A stretch of DNA of 64,000 bases, from NCBI RefSeq assembly GCF_963668085.1, contig NZ_OY764059.1, positions 930,001 to 994,000 of the forward strand. Direction: 5' to 3'. A program made the position numbers and the translations under genes. The notes beneath the pieces were generated by a model. That model worked only from the letters and a program-made list of their open reading frames with translations. It was not told the origin of the DNA and searched no databases. Shown in pieces: positions 8,955 through 17,908 of the stretch. The stretch is from an uncultured Ilyobacter sp. Lineage in GTDB: Bacteria > Fusobacteriota > Fusobacteriia > Fusobacteriales > Fusobacteriaceae. Position 1 is the first letter of the stretch, and each line of letters opens with the position of its first letter.

Positions 8955-10508
8955 ATGAGTATTTTAAACGTTAGTAATGTAAGTCACGGATTTGGGTCTA
9001 GAGTAATTTTGGAAGATGCGTCTTTCCGTCTGCTAAAAGGTGAACATGTGGGACTGGTAGGTGCCAATGGAGAGGGGAAGTCGACTTTCCTAAATATCAT
9101 AACAGGTAAGCTCATGCCTGACGAAGGGGATGTGAGCTGGTGCAACCATATAACAACTGGGTATCTAGACCAGTACAGCACTCTCGAAAAGGGGAAAAGT
9201 ATAAGGGATATTTTAAAATCAGCTTTTTCCACTATGTTTGAACTGGAAAAAGAAACAATGGCCCTCTATGAAAAGATGGCAGACTGTACACCTGAAGAGA
9301 TGGATGCTATCCTTGAAGAAGTAGGAGAGATACAGAGTATTTTAGAGAGTTCAGATTTTTATAACTTGGATTCTAAAATAGAAGAATATGCTGCAGGTCT
9401 TGGACTAATGGAGATTGGGTTGGATAGAGACGTGTCTGAGCTGTCTGGTGGTCAGAGAGCAAAGATTTTACTTGCAAAGGTACTTCTTGAAAATCCTATG
9501 ATTCTTATACTAGATGAGCCTACTAACTTTTTGGATGAAAACCACATTGTCTGGCTGAAAAATTTCCTAAAAAATTATGAAAATGCCTTTATTCTGGTAT
9601 CTCACGACATTCCTTTTCTAAATGAGGTTACCAATGTTATATACCACATTGAAAAAGCTGTCCTCACAAGATATACAGGAGACTACTATCAGTTTAGGGA
9701 TATGTACGAATTAAAGAAGCGTCAGATAGAGATGGCCTATAAAAAGCAGCAAAAAGAGATAGCCAATTTGGAAGATTTTATTGCCAGAAATAAGGCCCGT
9801 GTTGCCACGACAAATATGGCAAAGGACAGACAGAAAAAACTAGATCGTATGGAGATTATAGAGATAGCCAGGGAGAAACCAAAACCGATCTTTGGATTTA
9901 AAACTGCCCGTACTCCCTCTAGAGAGATTATAGAGGTAAAGGATCTGGTTATAGGTTATGATGAGCCGCTGACAAGGACTCTTAATTTCTCTATAGAACG
10001 TAACCAGAAGATTGCCATAAGAGGTGTCAACGGACTGGGGAAATCCACCCTACTGAATACTATTTTGGGAAAAATACAGCCTATCTGCGGAGAGGTAGAG
10101 CATGGACAGTTTCTGGAAATAGGTTATTTTAAGCAAGAGGAAGAAAGCAGCAACACTCCGGCCTTAAATGAATTTTGGGATGAATTTCCAAGCTTTACAA
10201 ATGCTGAAGCCAGGGCTGCCTTGGCTAGATGTGGACTTACAAATGATCATATTACCAGTCAGATGAGAGTCTTATCTGGTGGAGAAAATGCAAAAGTAAG
10301 ATTGGCCAAGATAATGAACAGAGAAATTAACTTTTTAGTTTTAGATGAGCCTACAAATCACTTGGACATAGATGCCAAGGAGGAATTGAAGCGGGCTATT
10401 AAAGAATTCCAGGGGACGGTAGTTATGGTTAGCCATGAGCCTGATTTCTACATGGATATAGCCACGGAAATCTGGGATGTAGAAAATTGGACCACAAAGG
10501 TGGTATAG
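8955..10508 (+). CDS. ABC-F family ATPase (YkpA/YbiT-like)
   Basis: 517 aa with two ABC domains in one chain and no membrane segments. Domain 1 has Walker A GANGEGKST near residue 37, signature LSGGQ and Walker B LILDEPTNFLD. A charged linker follows near 240-310. Domain 2 has GVNGLGKST, LSGGE and LVLDEPTNHLD. ABC-F proteins act on the ribosome E site; the short linker and arrangement fit the housekeeping YbiT/YkpA group rather than antibiotic-resistance types. It begins after GGGAG and ends just before its own terminator. Confidence 0.9.
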   Translation: MSILNVSNVSHGFGSRVILEDASFRLLKGEHVGLVGANGEGKSTFLNIITGKLMPDEGDVSWCNHITTGYLDQYSTLEKGKSIRDILKSAFSTMFELEKETMALYEKMADCTPEEMDAILEEVGEIQSILESSDFYNLDSKIEEYAAGLGLMEIGLDRDVSELSGGQRAKILLAKVLLENPMILILDEPTNFLDENHIVWLKNFLKNYENAFILVSHDIPFLNEVTNVIYHIEKAVLTRYTGDYYQFRDMYELKKRQIEMAYKKQQKEIANLEDFIARNKARVATTNMAKDRQKKLDRMEIIEIAREKPKPIFGFKTARTPSREIIEVKDLVIGYDEPLTRTLNFSIERNQKIAIRGVNGLGKSTLLNTILGKIQPICGEVEHGQFLEIGYFKQEEESSNTPALNEFWDEFPSFTNAEARAALARCGLTNDHITSQMRVLSGGENAKVRLAKIMNREINFLVLDEPTNHLDIDAKEELKRAIKEFQGTVVMVSHEPDFYMDIATEIWDVENWTTKVV

Positions 10509-10510
10509 GG

Positions 10511-10536
10511 GCTAGGGAAAATTCCCTAGCTCTTTT
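10511..10536 (+). terminator. Intrinsic terminator after ABC-F gene
   Basis: GCTAGGGAA / TTCCCTAGC hairpin followed by TCTTTT, three bases after the stop codon. Confidence 0.85.
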
Positions 10537-10645
10537 ATAATTTAAAAGTAACTATGTAAAATTACGATAAAAATGTTAATATATACTAATTCGGCTGTAA
10601 ATTACTAAAAAAATGTAAGAGAAATTATAAAAAGTGAGGTAAATA

Positions 10646-11167
10646 ATGAAAATCAAAGCAGGAGATATAATAAAAGTCTCCAGAAAAAACAAGAAAAACT
10701 ACCAGTATGGTTTATACATAGGACAGGAAGAGGTCATCTATTACTTAGAAACCCTTGAAATAAAGGGCAGGGTAATTAAAACCACCCTTGAAGATTTCAG
10801 AAAGAAAAACGGGATCATTGAAGTTGTAGATTTTCCAGCAACTAGAGAAGGAAGAAGCACAGTAGTAAAATCAGAGGAATTTATGAAAAAGAAAAATCTG
10901 ATATCTAAGGGGACATGGCCTGAGTGGTTTATTTCACAGTTTGATGAGTATGTATTGAGCACAATATGGGATACTATACAGAGAGCCAAAAGCAGACTAG
11001 ATAAAATAGAAGAACCGGTATTTAACAATGGAGAACATTTTGTATGGTGGTGTAAGGTGGAGTTAAAGAGGAAAGATAAAAAAGATGGTAAATTAGACGA
11101 GTTTTTTAATCCTTCAACGCCACTGGAAAGATTTCCTCTTTCTAAAAAACCATTACCAGTTAAATAG
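10646..11167 (+). CDS. LRAT-like protein lacking the catalytic Cys and His
   Basis: 173 aa, start after GTGAGGT. The opening (GDIIKVSRK...YGLYIGQEEVIYY, residues 6-33) and the later NNGEHFVWWC (127-136) match the two hallmark blocks of the LRAT/HRASLS (NlpC/P60-like) acyltransferase fold. In active members the first block carries a histidine where this protein has Gln-Tyr (20-21). The second block reads NCEHF, where this one has glycine (129) in place of the nucleophile cysteine. The fold is therefore probable but catalysis is not. No signal peptide or membrane segment is seen. Confidence 0.6.
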   Translation: MKIKAGDIIKVSRKNKKNYQYGLYIGQEEVIYYLETLEIKGRVIKTTLEDFRKKNGIIEVVDFPATREGRSTVVKSEEFMKKKNLISKGTWPEWFISQFDEYVLSTIWDTIQRAKSRLDKIEEPVFNNGEHFVWWCKVELKRKDKKDGKLDEFFNPSTPLERFPLSKKPLPVK

Positions 11168-11253
11168 TAATTTTCAATAAACTAAAATCAATAAAGATTT
11201 AAAATTTATCTCTGTCTATACCAGAACTAGCGAGATAATGACTTAATTATATT

Positions 11254-11286
11254 AAAAAATCAGGGATTCATCTCCCTGATTTTTTA
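11254..11286. terminator. Bidirectional terminator
   Basis: AAAAATCAGGGA / TCCCTGATTTTT hairpin between two convergent genes, with A and T runs on both sides. Confidence 0.85.
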
Positions 11287-11298
11287 AGCTACATAGCA

Positions 11299-11517
11299 TT
11301 AATTTTTATGTGGTTCGGTATGGCTATAGCAATTTCCTGCTCTTATTTTACCATCTTTACCATGTATTTTAGTATTTGATTTTTGATGTCTTGCTATTTC
11401 TTCGGCGATCTCTATGGCTTCTTTTTGAGTTAAGGTAATTTTAGTTACTCTCTCATTTCCTTCGCCTCGTACAGCCCACTTACCATTGTGTGGGACAACA
11501 TGTTGATTTTTACCCAT
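11299..11517 (-). CDS. DUF2188 small protein
   Basis: 72 aa, start after GGAGG. It matches the DUF2188 pattern throughout: HVVPHNGKWAVRGEG near residue 6, LTQKEAIEIAEEIARHQ in the middle, and a closing HGKDGKIRAGNCYSHTEP. The family is cytoplasmic, widespread and of unknown function. Confidence 0.85.
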   Translation of the reverse strand: MGKNQHVVPHNGKWAVRGEGNERVTKITLTQKEAIEIAEEIARHQKSNTKIHGKDGKIRAGNCYSHTEPHKN

Positions 11518-11673
11518 TTCATATCCCTCCTTGAACTAAAAGTGATAGCTTTATTTTTTCCAACTTCACAGTAGATTCGGCATAGGAGTATATAGATATT
11601 CTTCCTGTCTCTAATATATTTTACACCTAGTTCTGGTATATTCCTCTTTAATACAGCGTTTTAATAATATTTT

Positions 11674-12615
11674 TTATTTCTGGTTTTTAGTTGAAAGACT
11701 GTGGAAAACCATTCCACCGGCGACAAATATTATTCCTGTAAGGGATACTGGAGTTGGAAATGCACCTCCTATAATAAAAAGTTCACCCATAAGAGAAAAA
11801 ATAAGCTCTCCAGATTGTGTTGCCTCAACAACTGCCATCTTTTGGCTGTCGCCTTTTGTAAGGTCTGTAGCCTTAAAAAATAGTATTGTTGCTATGACCC
11901 CTGAGCTAATGGCCACAATGAGAGATTGGATTATCTGTGGTTTGCTAGGTGCCCCTATACTGGAAAATCCAAAGGCTGAAAGGATAATCCAAAAAGGAAG
12001 GCTAGCTACTGTCATCCCCAAAACTCTCTGGTAGGTATTTATCTCTCCCTTGCAGACTTCCATCATCTTCCTGTTGCCAAAAGGATAGGCAAAAGCTGCT
12101 ATTATCACTGGAAAAACACCTCGTACTATCTCTTTTTTGCTTATAACAGACATCTGATCAGCCTGCATAATAAATACACCGATTAATATAAAAAGAGATA
12201 TACTGAGACTTTTCACAGGAATTTTTCCTCTGATTTTTTTGATACTGTCACCATCTGTTTTCTCTATATAAAACAGTGGGGAGAGCAAAGCTCCGGCAAT
12301 AATAGTAGTCTGCCACGTGCTAGCTATAAGCCATGATGGCCCCGATCTGGCAGCAAAGCAGAGGGGAGCGTAAAATATTCCAAATCCAATTGTGCTCCAT
12401 TTTATCCACGTGACTATATTTGACTTCATATGTTCTATAAGAGGCTTGAGATCTCCCCTTATGAAAACAATAATATATAAAAATGGCACCATGAAAAAAA
12501 ACCTCAGAGATGAACTCCAAACCCAGCTCCCTCCAGTTAGCTCCATAGATCTATTTAATATAAAAGAGGCTGAAAAAAACAAAGATGCCAGGCCTCCTAA
12601 AAAAACCGATTTCAT
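11674..12615 (-). CDS. EmrE-like DMT exporter (PF13536)
   Basis: 313 aa with about ten membrane segments, of the 'putative multidrug resistance efflux transporter' branch of the DMT superfamily (opening SLFFSASFILNRSMELTGGSWVWSSSLRFFF). AAGGAGG lies 10 bases before the ATG. The substrate is unknown. It is divergent from an XRE-cupin regulator at 12748, and the 132-base spacer holds a repeated decamer, so the two are probably a regulated pair. Confidence 0.8.
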   Translation of the reverse strand: MKSVFLGGLASLFFSASFILNRSMELTGGSWVWSSSLRFFFMVPFLYIIVFIRGDLKPLIEHMKSNIVTWIKWSTIGFGIFYAPLCFAARSGPSWLIASTWQTTIIAGALLSPLFYIEKTDGDSIKKIRGKIPVKSLSISLFILIGVFIMQADQMSVISKKEIVRGVFPVIIAAFAYPFGNRKMMEVCKGEINTYQRVLGMTVASLPFWIILSAFGFSSIGAPSKPQIIQSLIVAISSGVIATILFFKATDLTKGDSQKMAVVEATQSGELIFSLMGELFIIGGAFPTPVSLTGIIFVAGGMVFHSLSTKNQK

Positions 12616-12670
12616 AGATAGATACCTCCTTGAAATAAAAGTCTAACTTATCAAAACATATTTATGTATG

Positions 12671-12700
12671 TTATAGCATATTTTTAAAGATTATAGCATA
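12671..12700. promoter_or_regulatory. Repeated decamer, candidate XRE-cupin operator
   Basis: TTATAGCATA occurs at 12671-12680 and again at 12691-12700, exactly 20 bases (two helical turns) apart, in the spacer between the divergent exporter and regulator genes. A -10-like TATAAT for the regulator follows at 12717-12722. Confidence 0.45.
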
Positions 12701-12747
12701 CAAATGTATTTTATGATATAATTATTTGGATTAAAAGGGGTGAAAAA

Positions 12748-13314
12748 ATGAAAGAATTAAGTGAAGTTATAGGAAAAAATCTAAAAGAGATAAGAAAAAA
12801 ACAGAATCTCAGCCTAGACGAAACCTCTAGACTCACAGGAGTAAGTAAGCCTATGCTAGGACAGATAGAAAGAGGCCAGTCAAATCCCACTGTTTCCACT
12901 CTTTGGAAAATAGCCACTGGATTAAAAGTTCCATTTTCAGAGTTTATGAAAAAGTCGGCAGCGGACTATGAAATTGTTTCCTTAAAAAATATAGATCCCG
13001 TTTTAGAATGCGGAGAAGATATGAAAATTTACACCATGTTTCCTTTTAATAATGAGGAAAATTTTGAGATTTTATATATTAAATTAGAATCTGGGGCTGT
13101 ACACAAATCTCAAAAACACAGGGACGAAGTAAAGGAATATGTCTTTGTAATAGACGGGGTTCTCCATATGAAAATAGGGTCAGAGAATCTGACTATAAAA
13201 AAAGGAGAGGCTCTAAAATTCAAGGCAAATATAGACCATGAATACTCAAATATGAATAAGGAAGAGTGTTTTTTTCAAAATATAATAGTTTATCAGAACA
13301 CACATCAAAATTAG
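12748..13314 (+). CDS. XRE-family regulator with C-terminal cupin domain
   Basis: 188 aa. Residues 8-62 are an XRE helix-turn-helix (LKEIRKKQNLSLDETSRLTGVSKPMLGQIERGQSNPTVSTLWKIA). Residues 105-180 are a small cupin barrel (VFVIDGVLHMKIGSENLTIKKGEALKFKANIDHEY). This layout (PuuR/SutR type) senses a small molecule through the cupin. Its likely target is the divergent EmrE-like exporter. The start follows AGGGGTG by 8 bases. Confidence 0.88.
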   Translation: MKELSEVIGKNLKEIRKKQNLSLDETSRLTGVSKPMLGQIERGQSNPTVSTLWKIATGLKVPFSEFMKKSAADYEIVSLKNIDPVLECGEDMKIYTMFPFNNEENFEILYIKLESGAVHKSQKHRDEVKEYVFVIDGVLHMKIGSENLTIKKGEALKFKANIDHEYSNMNKEECFFQNIIVYQNTHQN

Positions 13315-13368
13315 TTCTGATGGACTAAAGTTTTGTGGGCGGCTGTATATGGGAGGAAAACAAGAGAG

Positions 13369-14301
13369 ATGAATGATTCAAAAAAATATCTATATGTTAT
13401 AAATTATCCGGCATACGAAGAGGAACTTTGCATGCTAGAGATGAGGGCCTTGTTTGACAGAGAGCCAGAGGATAAGGTTCTTATTTCTCAAGTAAAATTT
13501 AATTCTTCCAATAGTATTTTTATAAAAAAAAGACTGGAGATAATCTGCGAAAAAGATACCCTACAGGAAATTTTGGACTATTTGGAAAAAGATGAGATAC
13601 ACCTAAAAGATTTTAAATGTGAATACCTAAGACTCCAAAAGGGAAATATAAGCTACGAAGAGAGAATCAAGAGTACAAGAGAGATAGGTCTTAGAATAAT
13701 AGGGAACTCAACTATGACAGAACCTGAAACTATTCTCGGAGTAACCAAATATAATAATAAATGGTTTCTAGGGATAAATGAAAATAATGACTGCAAGTGG
13801 CATCTCCATGAAACGAAGCCATGCTCCTACTCAAACTCTTTGAGTGTACGGACGGCAAGAGTATTGATAAATATAGCATCAAAAGGTGATCCGAAGAAAA
13901 AAATAATAGATCCCTGCTGTGGGGTAGGAACTACACTGGTAGAAGGTATTTCCATGGGGTATGATATTTTTGGCTATGAAATAAACCCGAAAATAGTAAA
14001 AAATGCAAAAATAAACCTTAAACACTTTGACCTGGAAACTAAAATCATGAAAAAAGATATGCATGATATAAAAGAAAATTATGATGCCTCTATAATAGAT
14101 ATTCCCTATGGCCTATTTAGCCATACCACTGAGAAGGATCAGCAGGATATAATAAATACAGCTAGAAGAATTTCTAAGAGAATGGTTATGGTGTCCTTTG
14201 AAATTTTAGATGAGATGGTTTTGAACGCAGGCTTTGAGATAATAGACAGATGCACCGTCACCAAGGGAACCTTTAAAAGGTATATCTTAGTTTGCCAGTA
14301 A
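13369..14301 (+). CDS. TRM11-like RNA methyltransferase
   Basis: 310 aa from ATG 13369, with GGGAGG 12 bases upstream; the in-frame TTG at 13333 has no ribosome site. The N-terminal 150 residues are divergent and probably bind RNA. The C-terminal half is a Rossmann methylase with DPCCGVGTTLVEG (SAM loop, near residue 183) and DIPYG, equivalent to the DPPY catalytic motif of N2-guanine methylases. The family is TRM11/THUMP-associated, and a tRNA guanosine is the likely substrate, but no full THUMP domain is obvious. Confidence 0.75.
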   Translation: MNDSKKYLYVINYPAYEEELCMLEMRALFDREPEDKVLISQVKFNSSNSIFIKKRLEIICEKDTLQEILDYLEKDEIHLKDFKCEYLRLQKGNISYEERIKSTREIGLRIIGNSTMTEPETILGVTKYNNKWFLGINENNDCKWHLHETKPCSYSNSLSVRTARVLINIASKGDPKKKIIDPCCGVGTTLVEGISMGYDIFGYEINPKIVKNAKINLKHFDLETKIMKKDMHDIKENYDASIIDIPYGLFSHTTEKDQQDIINTARRISKRMVMVSFEILDEMVLNAGFEIIDRCTVTKGTFKRYILVCQ

Positions 14302-14320
14302 TTCATATAAAATTGGGATT

Positions 14321-14360
14321 AAATAGGTAGCATGCCTTGTAGGCATACTACCTATTTTTT
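14321..14360. terminator. Terminator after TRM11-like gene
   Basis: AAATAGGTAG...CTACCTATTT with an extended GCC/GGC top and a T-run. Confidence 0.85.
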
Positions 14361-14472
14361 AATGCAAAAATTAAAATAAATAATTGCTGGATAAAATTAA
14401 TATAGTTATAAATATTCATATATTAATAAGATCATAAATGCATACTAAAAGGATAAGGACGAAATAAAAAAG

Positions 14473-14525
14473 TTGACAAATAATAGTAAAAAGGTTATGC
14501 TAAAATATAGGGTATAGGGGTATAT
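14473..14525 (+). promoter_or_regulatory. Promoter and G-rich repeat before SHOCT gene
   Basis: TTGACA (14473-14478), 17 bases, TATGCT (14496-14501). Immediately downstream, over the expected start site, lies a GGGTATA-GGGGTATA tandem that looks like half-sites of copper/metal CsoR-type operators; the resemblance is only suggestive. Confidence 0.6.
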
Positions 14526-14551
14526 TAATACTTTAAATATGGAGGTGTAAG

Positions 14552-14788
14552 ATGCGTCAGTTGTGTTTTGAATACTTCAATAGAGGCGGAATGTTCAGAT
14601 GGATGGGAGGTGGCCTTATGATGCTTTTTCCAATACTACTTATTGTATTGATTTTTTATTTTTTCAATAAGAATGACAAGAACAACAATATAGAAAATGT
14701 CACTCCCTTAGATATACTGAAAAAAAGATATGCAAGAGGAGAGATAACTAAGCAAGAGTTTGAAAGTATGAAAAAAGATATACAGTGA
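14552..14788 (+). CDS. SHOCT-domain membrane protein
   Basis: 78 aa, start after GGAGGTG. One membrane helix (residues 21-38, LMMLFPILLIVLIFYFF) is followed by a C-terminal SHOCT motif (TPLDILKKRYARGEITKQEFESMKKD). Such short proteins are common beside metal-handling and phage-shock genes. The function is unknown. It has its own sigma-70 type promoter. Confidence 0.8.
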   Translation: MRQLCFEYFNRGGMFRWMGGGLMMLFPILLIVLIFYFFNKNDKNNNIENVTPLDILKKRYARGEITKQEFESMKKDIQ

Positions 14789-14905
14789 AATTAAGCTTTT
14801 GAAAAATATATCCGAATATACTGAAAGGACAGGAGCAGTCTGACCTAGTTTATTTGTAACAAGAGACATGAGAGTATAGAGGTTTTTTTAATATTATGTA
14901 GATTA

Positions 14906-14938
14906 CAGAAGCGGCCTGTTAAGAGGGCCGCTTCTGTA
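14906..14938. terminator. Long hairpin between convergent genes
   Basis: TACAGAAGCGGCC and its complement with an 8-base loop: a GC-rich stem well above local composition. The T-run is weak on both strands, so it may be a terminator or an mRNA-end stabilising hairpin. Confidence 0.6.
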
Positions 14939-14963
14939 GTTTAAAAAAGATGGATTGTTTAAT

Positions 14964-15527
14964 CTATTGAATGTTTTTAAGTTTTACTGCCGTACCATAG
15001 GCAAAAAGTTCTGCAGCACTTCCCACAACACTTGTTGTCATATAGCGGATGTTTATGACAGCATCGGCACCTATTTCCTCAGCCTGTGCAATCATTCTTT
15101 CTGCAGCTATTTCCCGTGCTTTTCCCATCATATCAGTGTATTCAGTCAATTCTCCTCCAAGGATGAGTTTTATTATAGCAGAAAGGTCTTTACCCAACCA
15201 GATGGCAAATACTGTATGTCCCTGAACTAATCCTAAAATTTCAGATACTTCAGAACCAGGGAGCACAACCGAGTTTGACATCAGAATTTTAGTTTTATGT
15301 TCAGATGATACACTTTCCTTTTCCGGCGCTTTATATTTTTTCTGACCTAATCCCACTGTGACTAGGACTATGAAAATTCCTCCCAATAGAGAAAAAACAG
15401 CTGTCCTCAACCATAAGGGGACAACGGGGTCTTCAGCAGTTATTACAGCCCATGGAATACCGGCAAATATAGAGGTGAAAAGTCCCAAAATAAACAATAT
15501 AGAACCGATATAACGAATTGTTTTCAT
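14964..15527 (-). CDS. YbjQ-like protein with membrane anchor
   Basis: 187 aa. Two membrane helices (residues 8-28 and 42-62) precede a C-terminal YbjQ/UPF0145 domain (AREIAAERMIAQAEEIGADAVINIRYMTTSVVGSAAELFAYGTAVKL). The domain is described as a putative heavy-metal-binding fold, but no function is established. Fusion to membrane helices is a minority arrangement, since most YbjQ proteins are soluble and about 105 aa. Confidence 0.8.
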   Translation of the reverse strand: MKTIRYIGSILFILGLFTSIFAGIPWAVITAEDPVVPLWLRTAVFSLLGGIFIVLVTVGLGQKKYKAPEKESVSSEHKTKILMSNSVVLPGSEVSEILGLVQGHTVFAIWLGKDLSAIIKLILGGELTEYTDMMGKAREIAAERMIAQAEEIGADAVINIRYMTTSVVGSAAELFAYGTAVKLKNIQ

Positions 15528-15564
15528 AATATTCTCCTCCTCTTATATAATTTACTATGAGATA

Positions 15565-15599
15565 TAAAAAACTCCTGTACAGAGTGCACAGAAGTTTTT
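15565..15599 (-). terminator. Terminator for the pcp operon
   Basis: AAAAACTCCTGT / ACAGAAGTTTTT imperfect hairpin just past the pcp stop on the minus strand, with a T-run there. Confidence 0.65.
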
Positions 15600-15621
15600 A
15601 TGGTTAATTCTCAAATTTTTT

Positions 15622-16263
15622 TTAAAATTCACGTCCTCCGGATATTTCAAGATCCTTTTCATTTTTTCCGATTGCAGAAATAGCAGCTTCAAGGCCCTGT
15701 GAAATAATATCTAGTCCCATAGATGGAAGATTTTTTTTACCAATAACCTGTTGCGGGATATATGGCACATGGATAAAGCCACCTTTTTTCGCCACATTGG
15801 ATTTTTCTATGTGATAAAGGAGACCGTACATGATATGGTTGCAGACGAAGGTTCCGGCAGTATTGGATACAGATGCAGGGATCCCAGTAGATTTGATAGC
15901 CTCTGTCATTGCCTTGATAGGAAGGTTGCTAAAATAAGCACTGTCACCATCAGGATAGACTTTTTCATCGATGGGTTGATTTCCTTCGTTATCCTTGATC
16001 CTTGCATCGTCCAAATTAATGGCTATTCTTTCCATGGAAATCTCATATCTTCCCCCAGCTTGTCCGACACAGATAACTGCATCAGGTTTATGCTTTTCTA
16101 TTCCAGACATTAAAACATCGATGGATTTTTTAAAAACTGTTGGGATTTCCAGTTTAATAACCTCTATACTCTCTATAGTATCAGGTAAAAGTTTGATTGC
16201 TTCCCAGGCGGGATTTATTTTCTCTCCTCCAAAAGGATCAAAACCTGTAATTAATACTCTCAA
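15622..16263 (-). CDS. pcp: Pyroglutamyl peptidase I
   Basis: 213 aa, C15-family cysteine peptidase that removes N-terminal pyroglutamate from peptides in the cytoplasm. The catalytic triad is visible: Glu in [14 protein letters not shown] near residue 80, Cys in [14 protein letters not shown] near 142, His in [12 protein letters not shown] near 166. Length is typical. It is the last gene of an operon with DUF969 and DUF979, probable membrane partners for pyroglutamate or peptide uptake. Confidence 0.92.
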   Translation of the reverse strand: MRVLITGFDPFGGEKINPAWEAIKLLPDTIESIEVIKLEIPTVFKKSIDVLMSGIEKHKPDAVICVGQAGGRYEISMERIAINLDDARIKDNEGNQPIDEKVYPDGDSAYFSNLPIKAMTEAIKSTGIPASVSNTAGTFVCNHIMYGLLYHIEKSNVAKKGGFIHVPYIPQQVIGKKNLPSMGLDIISQGLEAAISAIGKNEKDLEISGGREF

Positions 16264-16301
16264 TTATCTCAGCTCCTTAAATTTTTATAATTTTAAATTT
16301 A

Positions 16302-17216
16302 CTAGAATGCCCAAAGGTACATAACAACAATATGAAGAAAAAGTAGTGCTAGTCCAACTGGGGCCTGAGCTGCGATTACACCATTTTTATTTTTCATTTC
16401 CATGATAGCTGCAGGAACTATATTAAAATTTGCCGCCATTGGAGTAAGAAGAGTACCACAATAACCTGCAGTAAGACCTAATACCCCTGCAATTGCAGGA
16501 TTCGCACCGTGTGAAAAAACAAAGGGGATTCCGATTCCAGCTGTAATTACGGCAAAGGCCGCAAAGGCGTTACCCATTATCATTGTGAAAAGAGCCATGG
16601 CAAGGCAGTATACTGTCACACCTGCCAAAATATTATTTTCTGGAATAATTCCACTCATGATTTCTGAAATAACTGTTCCTACACCAGCAAGTGCGAAGAG
16701 AGCCCCCAACGATGCCAAAAGTTGTGGAAGTATTGTGGTAGATCCTATCTGTTGCAGCATTCTAGAGCTTTCATATCCTATATATTTTGGATTTTCTTTT
16801 GTTACAACAAGAGTAAAAATCAATGAAATAATAGAACCTAAGCCTAAGCCTACTAATCCTCCTAAATCTGTAAACTGTGCAACAGCAAAGGCAATAAGTC
16901 CAATTGAGGTAGCCGGGAAAAATATTGAGTCACCAATTTTATGACTTCTTTCTTCTCTGTACTCTTCAGATGATAATTCCTGGGAACCACACCCGACTTT
17001 ATTAAAGGCTGTGAGTCCTCCCATTACGAAAATAAGTATTCCCACAATATGGGAAGGAATGTTTTTACCTGCCATAAAAATAACACCAAATATTATCCAA
17101 AAGATACCTGTTCCTATTTTAGTTTTATGTTTTTTATCGGTAAGTGCATATGCACCCGTTGCAATGGCAACTAGTCCTGTGAGAAGATACATTATTTCTA
17201 GAATCATATTTTTCAT
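16302..17216 (-). CDS. DUF979 membrane protein
   Basis: 304 aa with about nine membrane segments, matching DUF979. It overlaps DUF969 upstream by four bases (ATGA) and lies 38 bases before pcp. The DUF969-DUF979-pcp order recurs in Firmicutes and Fusobacteria, which points to a two-part permease for pyroglutamate or pyroglutamyl peptides. Transport has not been shown as far as I know. Confidence 0.85.
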   Translation of the reverse strand: MKNMILEIMYLLTGLVAIATGAYALTDKKHKTKIGTGIFWIIFGVIFMAGKNIPSHIVGILIFVMGGLTAFNKVGCGSQELSSEEYREERSHKIGDSIFFPATSIGLIAFAVAQFTDLGGLVGLGLGSIISLIFTLVVTKENPKYIGYESSRMLQQIGSTTILPQLLASLGALFALAGVGTVISEIMSGIIPENNILAGVTVYCLAMALFTMIMGNAFAAFAVITAGIGIPFVFSHGANPAIAGVLGLTAGYCGTLLTPMAANFNIVPAAIMEMKNKNGVIAAQAPVGLALLFLHIVVMYLWAF

Positions 17217-17908
17217 TCTTTTACCTCCTTTTCCAACTGAGTATCTACATGAGCTTTTGAAAGGGTCATATCAGTCCAGTAATTTTGAACAAAGGATAAT
17301 ATAACAGAGATAAATGCCATAGGAATGGCAGCCTTAGAAACAGAGTAAGGTTCCACGATTATTCCGAGTTCCTGAAGTGTACCAACAATTAGAAGAACTC
17401 CACCAGATGCTACAAAAACATTTTGCCCGAAAAAGTTACCGTAATTTTCCACGGCACAGGCCACACCCTTTAGTTTGTCATTTTCTTTTTCTGAAAGATT
17501 TCTGCTCAACTTGTTTTCAGAGGCACTCTGTGCCATAGGATGAATAAGAGGTCTGATAAATTGCACATGCCCCCCTAGTCTGACAGATAAAGCAGCAGCA
17601 AGAGTCCTTATAAGCATGTAAAAAGATAAGATTCTTCCGCTGGTGAGGCTATTCATTCCCTTGATAAAATGAGCCCCTCTTTCTTTTAGTCCATTTCTTT
17701 CAAGTATCCCTATAACTGGTAAAGTTAATAGAAAAAGAGTCATATATCTAGTTTTCACAAAAGCCTCTCCTAAAGTAGAAAGTATTGTCATGAAATCTAC
17801 ACCAGATACAAGACCAGTTGTGACACCTGCAACTAATACAACAGCAATGGTGTCAAGTCTAAATGTGAAACCCAATACAATGATAAGAATTCCAATAAGC
17901 TTGATCAT
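17213..17908 (-). CDS. DUF969 membrane protein
   Basis: 231 aa, about six membrane segments, first gene of the pcp operon. Matches DUF969 (MIKLIGILIIVLGFTFRLDTIAVVLVAGVTTGL at the start, GQNVFVASGGVLLI later). Ribosome site AGGGTG. Together with DUF979 it resembles a split ion-transporter-superfamily carrier. The 360-base leader separates it from a Crp/Fnr regulator on the same strand. Confidence 0.85.
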   Translation of the reverse strand: MIKLIGILIIVLGFTFRLDTIAVVLVAGVTTGLVSGVDFMTILSTLGEAFVKTRYMTLFLLTLPVIGILERNGLKERGAHFIKGMNSLTSGRILSFYMLIRTLAAALSVRLGGHVQFIRPLIHPMAQSASENKLSRNLSEKENDKLKGVACAVENYGNFFGQNVFVASGGVLLIVGTLQELGIIVEPYSVSKAAIPMAFISVILSFVQNYWTDMTLSKAHVDTQLEKEVKE

